From Apilactobacillus ozensis DSM 23829 = JCM 17196 (lineage in GTDB: Bacteria; Bacillota; Bacilli; Lactobacillales; Lactobacillaceae): a stretch of 64,000 nt of DNA. The notes under the pieces were generated by a model. The model was not told where the DNA came from, made no database searches, and saw nothing but the letters and a program-made list of their open reading frames with translations. Where the stretch lies: assembly GCF_001435995.1 (NCBI RefSeq), contig NZ_AYYQ01000001.1:59076-123075 (forward strand), written 5' to 3'. Shown here piece by piece: positions 1-7,264 of this stretch (the first letter of the stretch is position 1; every line of letters begins with the position of its first letter). The position numbers were made by a program, and so were the translations under genes.

Positions 1-574
1 CTTTAGGACCGTCTGGCATCTTAATACCTGAAATGGTTTTGGCTTTACCAGCATGGTAAGCTGCCATCCCATCAATCGCTTGCCAATCATCAGAGTATTG
101 TTGAGAAGTAGTATCTTTAGCTGCAATAATTTCATATGGATACTCTACATCTTTAGCAGTGATTTTAGAGCCATTCGACCATTTAGCGTTATCACGCAAA
201 GTAATCGTTGCTGTTTTTGATTTCTTATCTAGTTTCAGATTTGCTAATCCACCATCAACAACTTTATTATCAGCATCGGTTTTAAATAGCGAAACTGATC
301 CAGGAGCATATACATCACCGTCTTCACCATTAGTTTGCAACGATGGTGATGTCATCCCAACGAATGGTGATGAATTATATTCAGCAACTTTCAAGGTCCC
401 ATTGTTATATGTAGACGTAGATTTTGCTTTATTATCATAGTAATCAGACATTTTAACTGATGGCTTTAATCCAGATTTAGCTTCATTATTGCCACCATTA
501 TTTGAACATGCGGCTAATGTTAATGCTGAAACCATTGTAATTCCAGCAGCTAGCCATTTTTTATAAGCTTTCAT
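1..574 (-). CDS. oppA: Oligopeptide-binding lipoprotein OppA (5' part only)
   Basis: This is the N-terminal 191 residues of the substrate-binding protein of the Opp peptide importer; the rest lies left of the window. The protein starts with a lipoprotein signal peptide: basic MKAYKKW, hydrophobic core, then lipobox LAAC with the lipidated Cys at residue 23, followed by an Asn/Gly-rich tether. Downstream, segments such as TITLRDNAKWSNGSKITAKD are typical of SBP family 5 (first lobe). It is the last gene of the oppDFBCA operon and follows oppC after a 74-base gap with a strong GGGGGA ribosome site, a usual arrangement because the binding protein is made in excess. Identity as an SBP_bac_5 protein is confident; peptide specificity is inferred from the neighbours. 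Confidence 0.93.
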   Translation of the reverse strand, partial: MKAYKKWLAAGITMVSALTLAACSNNGGNNEAKSGLKPSVKMSDYYDNKAKSTSTYNNGTLKVAEYNSSPFVGMTSPSLQTNGEDGDVYAPGSVSLFKTDADNKVVDGGLANLKLDKKSKTATITLRDNAKWSNGSKITAKDVEYPYEIIAAKDTTSQQYSDDWQAIDGMAAYHAGKAKTISGIKMPDGPK

Positions 575-648
575 AATAAAATTCCCCCTAATTATTTAAA
601 ACCTTAAACTAAAAAACCACCACCACCTTTAATGGAATTAATCAAAAT

Positions 649-1596
649 TTAGTCTGTGCTGCGTCTTTGTGTGGAGTTAGTTGCTCTACGCAAAGCTGCA
701 CCAATGTAACTAATTGCCAAACATAGTAAGATAATTTCAATAGTTGCAGGCAACCAAGTCCACCAATAAATAGTGATGTTATCTGCATCATTTGCATTTG
801 CAATCAAGGTTCCTAATGAAGGTGTGCCAACTGGCAATCCAAAACCTAAATAGGAAAGACCAGTTTCAACCCCAATATTTTCAGCAAATGAAATTGTCGT
901 ATCAACGATAATCAATGAAGAAATATTGGGCATGATTTGTTTAAAAATAATGCTTAAATTACTACTACCAGATGTTTTAGAAGCTGAAACATAATCTTTT
1001 TGTGATTCAGCTAATACTTGTGAACGAATCAATCTTTGGGTTCCCATCCAGTAAAATAGCGAAAGTAATAAAGTTAAAGTAATTGCGTTGTAGTTTGGAA
1101 TGATATTAACAATTTCAATAATAATCATAAAAGATGGAATAATCATCATGAAATCATAAACTCTTTGCATTGACAAATCAGCTACTTTACCAAAATATCC
1201 GGATATTAAACCATAGCAAATTCCGAATGCAGAAGAGATAACCGTTAAACCTAAAGCGATTAAAATTGAATTTCTTGATCCAACAATCAATTGTTCTAAA
1301 ATAGGTCTACCACCAGCATCTGCTCCTAACAAAAAGTCAGAAGTAAATGGTTTCGCAAAATAATTCATAATATTGGTTTGCATCATTTGCGAAACGTTAA
1401 TAAACATCGAAGCGATAATAACGAACAAGATAAATGCAACTAAAAATATTAATGAAAACAAGGCCATCTTATCAGCTTTAAATTCTTTCCAAAGAATTTT
1501 AAATGTCGATGGAGTGGCATTATTCTTTGCTTCTTCGGATAACTTAATTAAATCTTCTTTAGAGAGTTGCGCTCCGGTTTGTACACTTTTTTGCAT
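649..1596 (-). CDS. oppC: Oligopeptide ABC transporter permease OppC
   Basis: Inner-membrane permease subunit that pairs with OppB to form the translocation channel for peptides. The 315-residue protein has the OppC-type layout: about 40 cytoplasmic residues, one membrane segment (residues 40-65), an extracellular stretch, then the BPD_transp_1 core with about five helices. The ATPase-contact (EAA) loop is seen near residues 203-224 (ASKTSGSSNLSIIFKQIMPN). The basic tail RRATNSTQRR is cytoplasmic. The start ATG is preceded by TAGGAGGTG. It sits 11 bases after oppB in the operon. Confidence 0.95.
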   Translation of the reverse strand: MQKSVQTGAQLSKEDLIKLSEEAKNNATPSTFKILWKEFKADKMALFSLIFLVAFILFVIIASMFINVSQMMQTNIMNYFAKPFTSDFLLGADAGGRPILEQLIVGSRNSILIALGLTVISSAFGICYGLISGYFGKVADLSMQRVYDFMMIIPSFMIIIEIVNIIPNYNAITLTLLLSLFYWMGTQRLIRSQVLAESQKDYVSASKTSGSSNLSIIFKQIMPNISSLIIVDTTISFAENIGVETGLSYLGFGLPVGTPSLGTLIANANDADNITIYWWTWLPATIEIILLCLAISYIGAALRRATNSTQRRSTD

Positions 1597-1607
1597 TTAA
1601 ACACCTC

Positions 1608-2567
1608 CTATTCAACACGAATTCTTGGATCAACTACACTTAACGCAATATCTGAAAGTAGTGTTCCTAATAAACTTAAGAAACCATATAGTAGAACTAA
1701 AGCGGTCATAACCGTATAATCACGGAAGTTAACTGCATTTAAGAATAGTAACCCCATACCTGGGTATGAAAAGATTTGTTCTGTAAATAGTGAACCACCT
1801 AATACTCCAACAATTGAGTAACCGGCAAAAGCTGCGATGGGTAGAAAGGCATTTCGCATAATATGATGTTTATAAATGTCTTTCATTGGTACCCCCTTAG
1901 CTTGGGCAGTTTTAACATAATTTGACTTTCTAGCATCGATGACTCCTGAACGTAGGTATTGAGTAATCCCTGAAGTCGCAAATAAAGCTCCTAAAGTTGC
2001 TGGTAAAATCATGTGGTAGATTTTAGATAATACAACTGGTAAAAATCCACTAGCACTTGGTGAAACTGAACCGTTAGTTGGGAAGAGGTTTAAATCGTAT
2101 CCAAAAATCCAACAACCGATAACTAACACGACGAAAAATGGAATTGACATAGTAACGTAAGTGTAAATTCTTACCAAAGCATCTTGTAACTTACCTTCGT
2201 GTCTACCTGCATATAATCCCATTGGTAAACCAATAGCGTAGGTCATTATCATTGTTAAAAATGATAGCCAGAAAGTATTTACCGCTCTTTCAGCAATCAA
2301 ACGGGTTACTGGTTCTTGATATTGATAACTATTCCCCAAATTACCGTGGAACAGTGAAACTACCCAGTTCCAATATTGTTGATACCATGGATCATAAAGT
2401 CCGTTGATTCGCATTAAATGATGAATTTGTGACATGGAAGCTTTAGGATTAATTGATCCAGTAAATGGGTCCCCAGGCAATTGCTTAGAAATAATAAACA
2501 CAATTACACTTAAAATTACTAATTCTGGAATCATTATTAAAACACGTCTTAAAATTGTTTTCCACAT
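1608..2567 (-). CDS. oppB: Oligopeptide ABC transporter permease OppB
   Basis: Second channel subunit of the Opp importer. The 319-residue protein shows the OppB hallmark of an N-terminal membrane helix (residues 8-28) followed by an extracellular segment with GDPF and WYQQYWNWVVSLFHGNLG, then the permease core. The EAA loop reads AQAKGVPMKDIYKHHIMRNA near residues 222-241. Start ATG lies 2 bases beyond the oppF stop, so translation is probably coupled. Heteropartner of OppC. Confidence 0.95.
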   Translation of the reverse strand: MWKTILRRVLIMIPELVILSVIVFIISKQLPGDPFTGSINPKASMSQIHHLMRINGLYDPWYQQYWNWVVSLFHGNLGNSYQYQEPVTRLIAERAVNTFWLSFLTMIMTYAIGLPMGLYAGRHEGKLQDALVRIYTYVTMSIPFFVVLVIGCWIFGYDLNLFPTNGSVSPSASGFLPVVLSKIYHMILPATLGALFATSGITQYLRSGVIDARKSNYVKTAQAKGVPMKDIYKHHIMRNAFLPIAAFAGYSIVGVLGGSLFTEQIFSYPGMGLLFLNAVNFRDYTVMTALVLLYGFLSLLGTLLSDIALSVVDPRIRVE

Positions 2568-2569
2568 AT

Positions 2570-3553
2570 CTAATCACTTACCTTCCCAGAGCCACTTTTT
2601 AATAAATTAACTCTATTTTTTGGAATCGCTGCAAAATGTGTATCAGATATTTTTTGAAGTGGTAAAGCTTCACCATTTTTATCATAGTATTCGTCTTTAT
2701 GCTCCTGATACATTTTTTCTACTGCTAAACGATTCTCATGATGCGCTTTTCTTTGATTAACATTAGTCTCTGGAATGGCAGCCAAAAGTCGTTCTGTATA
2801 AATATGCATTGGGTGATTATAGATGTCGTCCTTAGTTCCAACTTCGACTAATCTCCCACGATTCATAATCGCAATATGATTACACATATGTCTAACTACC
2901 CCTAAATCATGTGAAATAAAGAGATAGGATATATTAAATTTAGCTTGAATTTTTTTCATAAAATTAAGCACTTGGGCTTGAACTGACAAATCCAAAGCTG
3001 AGACTGGTTCGTCAGCTACAATTAATTTAGGATGTGTAGCCACTGCTCTAGCAACCCCAATTCTTTGACGTTGACCACCTGAGAATTGATGCGGATATTT
3101 ATATAAAGCTTCTGGTCCCAACCCCACAATATCTAGTAACTGAATAACGCGAATTTTCTCTTCTTCTTTAGAAAGTTTTTCAAAGTTACGCAATGGCTCA
3201 GCAATAATATCAGCAATTCTTTTTTCAGGGTTCAAACTTAACTGTGGGTCCTGAAATATCATCTGTACTTCTCGGTTGTATTTTAATTTTCGTCTGGTTA
3301 ATTTTTTAGTAATATCCATCCCTTGATAATAGATATTCCCCTTGGTGGCGTTTTCTAAACCAACGATTGCCTTACCAGTCGTTGATTTGCCTGAACCAGA
3401 TTCACCAATCAAACCGTATGTATCACCTTGATGAATAGTTATCGTAACTCCATCAACAGCCTTAACATTGTCTACAATACGGTTCCAAAATCCACCTCTA
3501 ACTGGATAATGAACCCTTAAATTATTAACTTTTAATAGTTCTTTATTTTTCAT
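2570..3553 (-). CDS. oppF: Oligopeptide ABC transporter ATPase OppF
   Basis: One of the two nucleotide-binding subunits that power peptide import. Visible motifs: Walker A GESGSGKS at residues 50-57, signature SGGQRQR, Walker B IVADEPVSALD, and the oligopeptide-type C-terminal extension beginning YTERLLAAIPETN. The insertion NRIVDNVKAVDG before Walker A is typical of OppF rather than OppD. 327 residues, the family's usual length. GAAGGT ribosome site; 18 bases after oppD. Confidence 0.96.
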   Translation of the reverse strand: MKNKELLKVNNLRVHYPVRGGFWNRIVDNVKAVDGVTITIHQGDTYGLIGESGSGKSTTGKAIVGLENATKGNIYYQGMDITKKLTRRKLKYNREVQMIFQDPQLSLNPEKRIADIIAEPLRNFEKLSKEEEKIRVIQLLDIVGLGPEALYKYPHQFSGGQRQRIGVARAVATHPKLIVADEPVSALDLSVQAQVLNFMKKIQAKFNISYLFISHDLGVVRHMCNHIAIMNRGRLVEVGTKDDIYNHPMHIYTERLLAAIPETNVNQRKAHHENRLAVEKMYQEHKDEYYDKNGEALPLQKISDTHFAAIPKNRVNLLKSGSGKVSD

Positions 3554-3571
3554 ACAAAATACCTTCTTTAA

Positions 3572-4561
3572 TTAATCATTAGGAAAATGAAAATTTTTAT
3601 AACAAGTACATCTTACCCAGTGATGATTTTCTACTTCATGCATCTTAGGATTAGCTTCATGGTCAGATGATGGTATCCATGGGATTCTAGGTGCAAATCG
3701 GTCGCCTTGCTCAGGCATTTTCTTTAAAGAAGGTACACTACCTTCAATTACATATAATTCGTCACCTTCATTTTCTTTTTGTGGCATTGAACGTAACAAT
3801 GAACGTGTGTAGGGATGCATTGGATTATTAAATATCTCTTCTACTGAGGCTAATTCAACAATTTGTCCAGCATACATAACAGCAACTCGATCAGCTGTTT
3901 CAGCAACTACACCTAAGTCATGCGTGATTAAAATAATTCCACAATGATTAGTTTTTTGAATATCTTTTAATAAATCTAAAATTTGGGCTTGAATAGTAAC
4001 ATCCAAAGCAGTCGTTGGTTCATCAGCAATAATTAAATCTGGTTCACAAGCAATCGCCATCGCAATTACGACTCTTTGACGCATTCCACCAGATAACTGA
4101 TGAGGAAATTGATGTGCAGTTAATTTTGGATTTACAATTCCTACTTTATCTAATAATTCTAAGACCCGTTGATATCTTTTTTCTGCATTATCATCAGTGT
4201 GATAAACCAATGATTCTGCAACTTGATCTTCAATTCGCTTAAGTGGATCTAACGCAGATAATGGATCTTGAAATATCATGCCAATTTTGACACCACGAAC
4301 TTCATTTATTTTTTTCTCATTTAAATCTAATAAGTTTTGACCCTCAAAAACAATTTTACCTTCACTTTTAGCTTCTTTACTATCTTGGAGGCGCATAATA
4401 GTTTCAGCTAAAGTTGATTTACCACAACCAGATTCACCCACCAATGAGAGAATCTCATCTCGGTTAACACTTAGGTTAATGTCTGAAATAGCCTTATAAA
4501 ACTTACCATCAATTTTAAATGCGGTACTGACGTTTTGTACATCTAATACTGATTCACTCAC
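3572..4561 (-). CDS. oppD: Oligopeptide ABC transporter ATPase OppD
   Basis: First gene of the opp operon, the second ATPase subunit. Walker A GESGCGKS (residues 42-49), signature LSGGMRQRV, Walker B IIADEPTTALD and a C-terminal oligo_HPY region with a cysteine pair (RCTCYKN) near the end, where an Fe-S cluster has been proposed for DppD/OppD-type subunits. The start is GTG with GGAGGAAG eight bases upstream. It is transcribed from the promoter at 4617-4645. Length 329 residues fits the family. Confidence 0.96.
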   Translation of the reverse strand: MSESVLDVQNVSTAFKIDGKFYKAISDINLSVNRDEILSLVGESGCGKSTLAETIMRLQDSKEAKSEGKIVFEGQNLLDLNEKKINEVRGVKIGMIFQDPLSALDPLKRIEDQVAESLVYHTDDNAEKRYQRVLELLDKVGIVNPKLTAHQFPHQLSGGMRQRVVIAMAIACEPDLIIADEPTTALDVTIQAQILDLLKDIQKTNHCGIILITHDLGVVAETADRVAVMYAGQIVELASVEEIFNNPMHPYTRSLLRSMPQKENEGDELYVIEGSVPSLKKMPEQGDRFAPRIPWIPSSDHEANPKMHEVENHHWVRCTCYKNFHFPND

Positions 4562-4616
4562 TATAACTTCCTCCTTTTCAAAACATTATTTATTTACCCT
4601 AATAAAATTTAATGTA

Positions 4617-4645
4617 ATTCTAATCTTATTTTAATTTATTTTCAA
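4617..4645 (-). promoter_or_regulatory. Promoter of the opp operon
   Basis: On the minus strand TTGAAA (4640-4645) and TAGAAT (4617-4622) are separated by exactly 17 bases, about 55 bases before the oppD GTG. The stretch AATTTAATGTAATTCTA (plus-strand reading, 4606-4622), covering the -10 and presumed start site, is repeated exactly at the promoter of the APC permease (14414-14430). Confidence 0.75.
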
Positions 4646-4692
4646 TGTTTTTTGACAAAAAAAGCAATTTTACAAAAAATATAGTTATTAAT

Positions 4693-4721
4693 TTGACATT
4701 TTTAAAATTATGATATATAGT
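4693..4721 (+). promoter_or_regulatory. Strong promoter of the cold-shock gene with long leader
   Basis: Consensus -35 TTGACA (4693-4698), 17-base spacer, -10 TATAGT (4716-4721). Transcription would begin near 4728, leaving about 130 untranslated bases before the csp ATG. A long structured leader is characteristic of cspA-type genes; this one contains small inverted repeats such as TTGAACGATTCAA and a GC-rich AGCGCTATGCGC just before the ribosome site. Confidence 0.8.
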
Positions 4722-4859
4722 AATACCAATGTGTTAGATAGGTTCGAGTTAAAGGTTACTTGTTTTATATGTTTTATGAAATAACTTCCTTGAACGATTC
4801 AAGCTTTATTATGATACATTAGAAATTTATAGCGCTATGCGCAACGGAGGTTTCATATT

Positions 4860-5063
4860 ATGAAACAAGGTACTGTTAAATGGTTTAACGCCGATAAAGG
4901 TTACGGATTTATTACTACTGAAGATGGCGATGTATTCGTTCACTTCTCAGCTATCAACAAAGACGGCTTCAAGACTTTAGAAGAAGGCGAAAAGGTTTCA
5001 TTGGACGTTGAAGAAGGCGACCGTGGACCACAAGCTGCTAACGTTACACCTGTTGAAGGTTAA
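4860..5063 (+). CDS. csp: Cold-shock protein (CspA family)
   Basis: Single-stranded nucleic-acid-binding RNA chaperone of 67 residues, one S1-like beta-barrel. The start [18 protein letters not shown] and RNP1 (KGYGFI), followed by RNP2 (VFVHF), are canonical, and the protein ends TPVEG as many lactobacillus Csps do. Strong GGAGG at 4846-4850. Monocistronic: its own promoter upstream and a hairpin terminator downstream. Codon use (many GTT, GGC, GAC) is that of a highly expressed gene and differs from the AT-rich neighbours. Which csp paralogue it is cannot be told. Confidence 0.97.
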   Translation: MKQGTVKWFNADKGYGFITTEDGDVFVHFSAINKDGFKTLEEGEKVSLDVEEGDRGPQAANVTPVEG

Positions 5064-5077
5064 TTCGTTAGTTAACA

Positions 5078-5113
5078 AAAAAGAGTTATCGTTAATTCGA
5101 TAACTCTTTTTTT
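5078..5113. terminator. Bidirectional terminator between csp and tetR-type gene
   Basis: Fourteen-base arms (AAAAAGAGTTATCG, 5078-5091; mate at 5098-5111) with a six-base loop, T-run on the csp side and A-run on the other, so it can end both convergent transcripts. Confidence 0.9.
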
Positions 5114-5124
5114 GTGCAAATGTT

Positions 5125-5649
5125 TTAATTTATCTTAAAGTGCATGTACTTAGATACAAAGATAACTAATGATTGGATTGGTTCACGCATCCCATCTTCA
5201 GTCCAAGTAATTATTATTTCGGTTAATCCACCAGCTATTAATGAAACTAATAACTTTGAAGATTGTTCACGAGTTTCTAAAACTTCTTCATTTATCAAAG
5301 TGGAAATATAACGTTTTAAATTTTCTAATAAAAACATGGATAGATTGTTTTTTATGATTATTTCCATCATAGTTTGATCTTCTTTAATTAATTCAAAAAA
5401 AATTGTGGCAATGTCAGTTAAATTATGTGAGTGACTAGTTGCTAATCTTTGTACAAAAGTAGTAAATGCACTATCAAAACGATAAGCTAATACATCTTTT
5501 TTACTATGAAAATTGCGATAATAAGTCATACGTGACACTCCCGCATCCTCACATATGTCTTTGACATTTATATCATCAAATGACTTATTTTTTAACAATT
5601 CAAACATAGATGTAACTATTTTGTTTTTTGTAGAAAATTTATCTTTCAT
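5125..5649 (-). CDS. TetR/AcrR-family transcriptional regulator
   Basis: A 174-residue one-domain repressor. The N-terminal helix-turn-helix is clear: TKNKIVTSMFELLKN, then DINVKDICEDAGVSRMTYYRNFHSKKDVL (residues 26-55). The C-terminal ligand/dimer domain matches the TetR_C lactobacillus type (long helices, ITWTEDGMREP). No obvious partner gene is adjacent: csp is convergent and the 77-residue gene is divergent. An inverted repeat just upstream (5666-5682) may be its own operator. Ligand unknown. Confidence 0.88.
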   Translation of the reverse strand: MKDKFSTKNKIVTSMFELLKNKSFDDINVKDICEDAGVSRMTYYRNFHSKKDVLAYRFDSAFTTFVQRLATSHSHNLTDIATIFFELIKEDQTMMEIIIKNNLSMFLLENLKRYISTLINEEVLETREQSSKLLVSLIAGGLTEIIITWTEDGMREPIQSLVIFVSKYMHFKIN

Positions 5650-5665
5650 TATTTTGCCTCAATTC

Positions 5666-5682
5666 AGTAATACTTAATTACT
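5666..5682. promoter_or_regulatory. Candidate TetR operator (inverted repeat)
   Basis: AGTAAT-N5-ATTACT, a perfect 6-base inverted repeat 17 bases upstream of the tetR-type start, between divergent genes. Position fits autoregulation; function is inference. Confidence 0.45.
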
Positions 5683-5730
5683 AGGTTTAACATAACTTAA
5701 TCATACATCAAAATGATTATGAGCATATTT

Positions 5731-5759
5731 TTATACATTTTTATAAATAGAACTATAAT
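5731..5759 (+). promoter_or_regulatory. Promoter of the 77-residue gene
   Basis: TTATAC, 17 bases, then perfect TATAAT (5754-5759), about 40 bases before the ATG. The -35 is weak; the -10 is consensus. Confidence 0.55.
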
Positions 5760-5798
5760 AGAAATTGAGCTTACATATAAACAAGGAGGAATTTAATT

Positions 5799-6032
5799 AT
5801 GGCAGAAACTGCAGAAGAAAAACTTGAAGAAAAAACAAAGGTATTGGATACACCAATGAATGAAGAATTTGATTGGTCAGATGACAAGAACCCAGTTCGT
5901 GATGCTTTATGGAATCACTACATGGATAACAACAACAAAGACACTATGAAGACTGAATCCGAAATGGAAAAGTACTTAGACATGAGTAATGAAGATGTCA
6001 AAAAGGCTGCTGTTGATCTATTAAAGAAATAG
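5799..6032 (+). CDS. Small charged protein of unknown function
   Basis: Not recognised. The 77-residue product is highly charged (Glu, Asp and Lys make up well over a third), has no signal peptide or membrane segment and is probably mostly helical: the head [12 protein letters not shown] and the tail [24 protein letters not shown] look like amphipathic helices joined by a short Trp-containing stretch ([19 protein letters not shown]). A very strong AAGGAGGA ribosome site and TATAAT promoter suggest high expression. Divergent from the TetR gene; a hairpin follows at 6114-6140. Likely a real cytoplasmic protein of lactobacilli. Confidence 0.75.
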   Translation: MAETAEEKLEEKTKVLDTPMNEEFDWSDDKNPVRDALWNHYMDNNNKDTMKTESEMEKYLDMSNEDVKKAAVDLLKK

Positions 6033-6113
6033 ATTAAATTACAATTCGACGCTCCTTTTTTAAGAAACGTTTAAGTAAGCTCAACTTAAATTAAATAGAA
6101 ACGCCAATAAAAG

Positions 6114-6147
6114 GAACCGACTGCTTTAAGCATTCAGTTCTTTTTTT
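6114..6147. terminator. Imperfect bidirectional terminator
   Basis: Arms of 11 bases (GAACCGACTGC and GCATTCAGTTC) with two mismatches, followed by seven T on the plus strand and CTTTTATT on the minus strand. It would end the small plus-strand gene and overlaps the stop region of the convergent minus-strand gene. Confidence 0.6.
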
Positions 6148-6449
6148 AGTCCAATAATTAAATCTTTATCGACGTACTCAGAAGTAAATCTTTGTAACGG
6201 AGTGTACTCATGACGGTGATTGAATTTAACGTCATACACGGCTATAACTGCGACCATCATATTATTTTCGGTTAAGAAAACTTGTCCTAATTTTTTAAAA
6301 TTACCTTTAGTATGTTTTCCGGTTCGCCAATTATGAAATTTATAATTACCATTGTCATCTTTTTTTATTATATATTGTCCAGAAGAGTTAGTTTCTACAG
6401 GTACACCGACATATCGATGAACTTCATATTTTTCCTTAATGTTAATCAT
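6126..6449 (-). CDS. Hypothetical 107-residue protein
   Basis: Not recognised. The protein is basic and soluble, without signal peptide or membrane segment. The centre is rich in Gly, Asn and aromatic residues (NGNYKFHNWRTGKHTKGNFKK) with predicted beta strands (GQVFLTENNMMVAVIAVYDV), which suggests a small beta-rich fold, and the C-terminus is helical. It lies alone between convergent and divergent genes. Start ATG at 6449 is chosen because it opens the first in-frame Met; ribosome site is weak (AAAGGAATG). Confidence 0.6.
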   Translation of the reverse strand: MINIKEKYEVHRYVGVPVETNSSGQYIIKKDDNGNYKFHNWRTGKHTKGNFKKLGQVFLTENNMMVAVIAVYDVKFNHRHEYTPLQRFTSEYVDKDLIIGLKKELNA

Positions 6450-6545
6450 TCCTTTGATATGTAATAACTAAATTCTATCATTAAAGCCAGCATAATACAT
6501 TATTTTTAGATAAGTAAATATGATGTATAATAATACTACAATATT

Positions 6546-7244
6546 ATGGGAGATGTTAACATTAACGATAAAAATACTTTAAAAGCAAGAATTATGGCCC
6601 TAGTATGCGGATTAATACTAAATGCATTCGGTAATGCACTTACAATTGTATCTAGCTGCGGATCTGGAATCTGGACAGCAGCGGCCGTTAACATTAATAA
6701 GTTATTGGGTTTTAATTTAGGCCTTTTAATTTTCACTTTTGGAATAATAAATGCTATCACAAATCAAGTACTTTTAAGACGCATTGACATTCCCAGGTTC
6801 GTTGAAGAAATTATATTCATCTCAGGATTTAGTTATTTTATAAACATTTTCACCAGACTATTCACTACTTTGGGATGGGAAAATAGTGCCATTTGGATTA
6901 GAATTCCGATGTCACTCATTGGTGTAATGTGCTTTTGTACTGCCATCTCTTTGTATCAAAGAGCTAATCTATTTATGCATCCTAACGATGATACTACCAA
7001 CATTTTACGATTTAAATTTTTAAATGGTAGTGCTGTTTTGTCACAATTGATTGATATGATTCCACCAATCATTATAATAATTGTATGCTCTATTCCTTTA
7101 GGTCAGGTCTATTCTGTAGGTGTTGGAACCATTTTTTCTGTTATTTGTAACGGTATAATAATTCAAAATGCTGATAAATTAGTATTTCCTAGTTTGAAAC
7201 ATAATAAAAATATTAATGAACAACTTCAAAATAAAAGAGAATGA
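6546..7244 (+). CDS. YczE/YitT-like integral membrane protein
   Basis: A 232-residue multipass protein resembling the YczE family (uncharacterised, sometimes near peptide-synthesis or transporter genes). Five or six hydrophobic segments are visible: GLILNAFGNALTIVSSCG, LGLLIFTFGIINAITN, EEIIFISGFSYFINIF, IRIPMSLIGVMCFCTAISLY, IDMIPPIIIIIVCSIPLG and VGTIFSVICNGIIIQN. The motif GSGIWTAAAVNINKLLG matches the conserved G-hydroxyl-G-x-W region of the family. The ATG has no Shine-Dalgarno upstream, and a consensus TATAAT lies only about 15 bases before it (6526-6531), so the message may be nearly leaderless. The tail is basic and cytoplasmic. Confidence 0.8.
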   Translation: MGDVNINDKNTLKARIMALVCGLILNAFGNALTIVSSCGSGIWTAAAVNINKLLGFNLGLLIFTFGIINAITNQVLLRRIDIPRFVEEIIFISGFSYFINIFTRLFTTLGWENSAIWIRIPMSLIGVMCFCTAISLYQRANLFMHPNDDTTNILRFKFLNGSAVLSQLIDMIPPIIIIIVCSIPLGQVYSVGVGTIFSVICNGIIIQNADKLVFPSLKHNKNINEQLQNKRE

Positions 7245-7264
7245 TTTTTTAATCATTCTCTTTT
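7233..7264. terminator. Bidirectional terminator
   Basis: Perfect 14-base arms AAAAGAGAATGATT / AATCATTCTCTTTT around a four-base loop; overlaps the ends of both convergent genes (stop codons at 7242-7244 and 7249). Confidence 0.9.

Noticed and set aside
159..440. Open frame on the plus strand at the left edge
   Set aside because: It lies antisense to oppA, whose lipobox and family motifs read clearly on the minus strand; no ribosome site.
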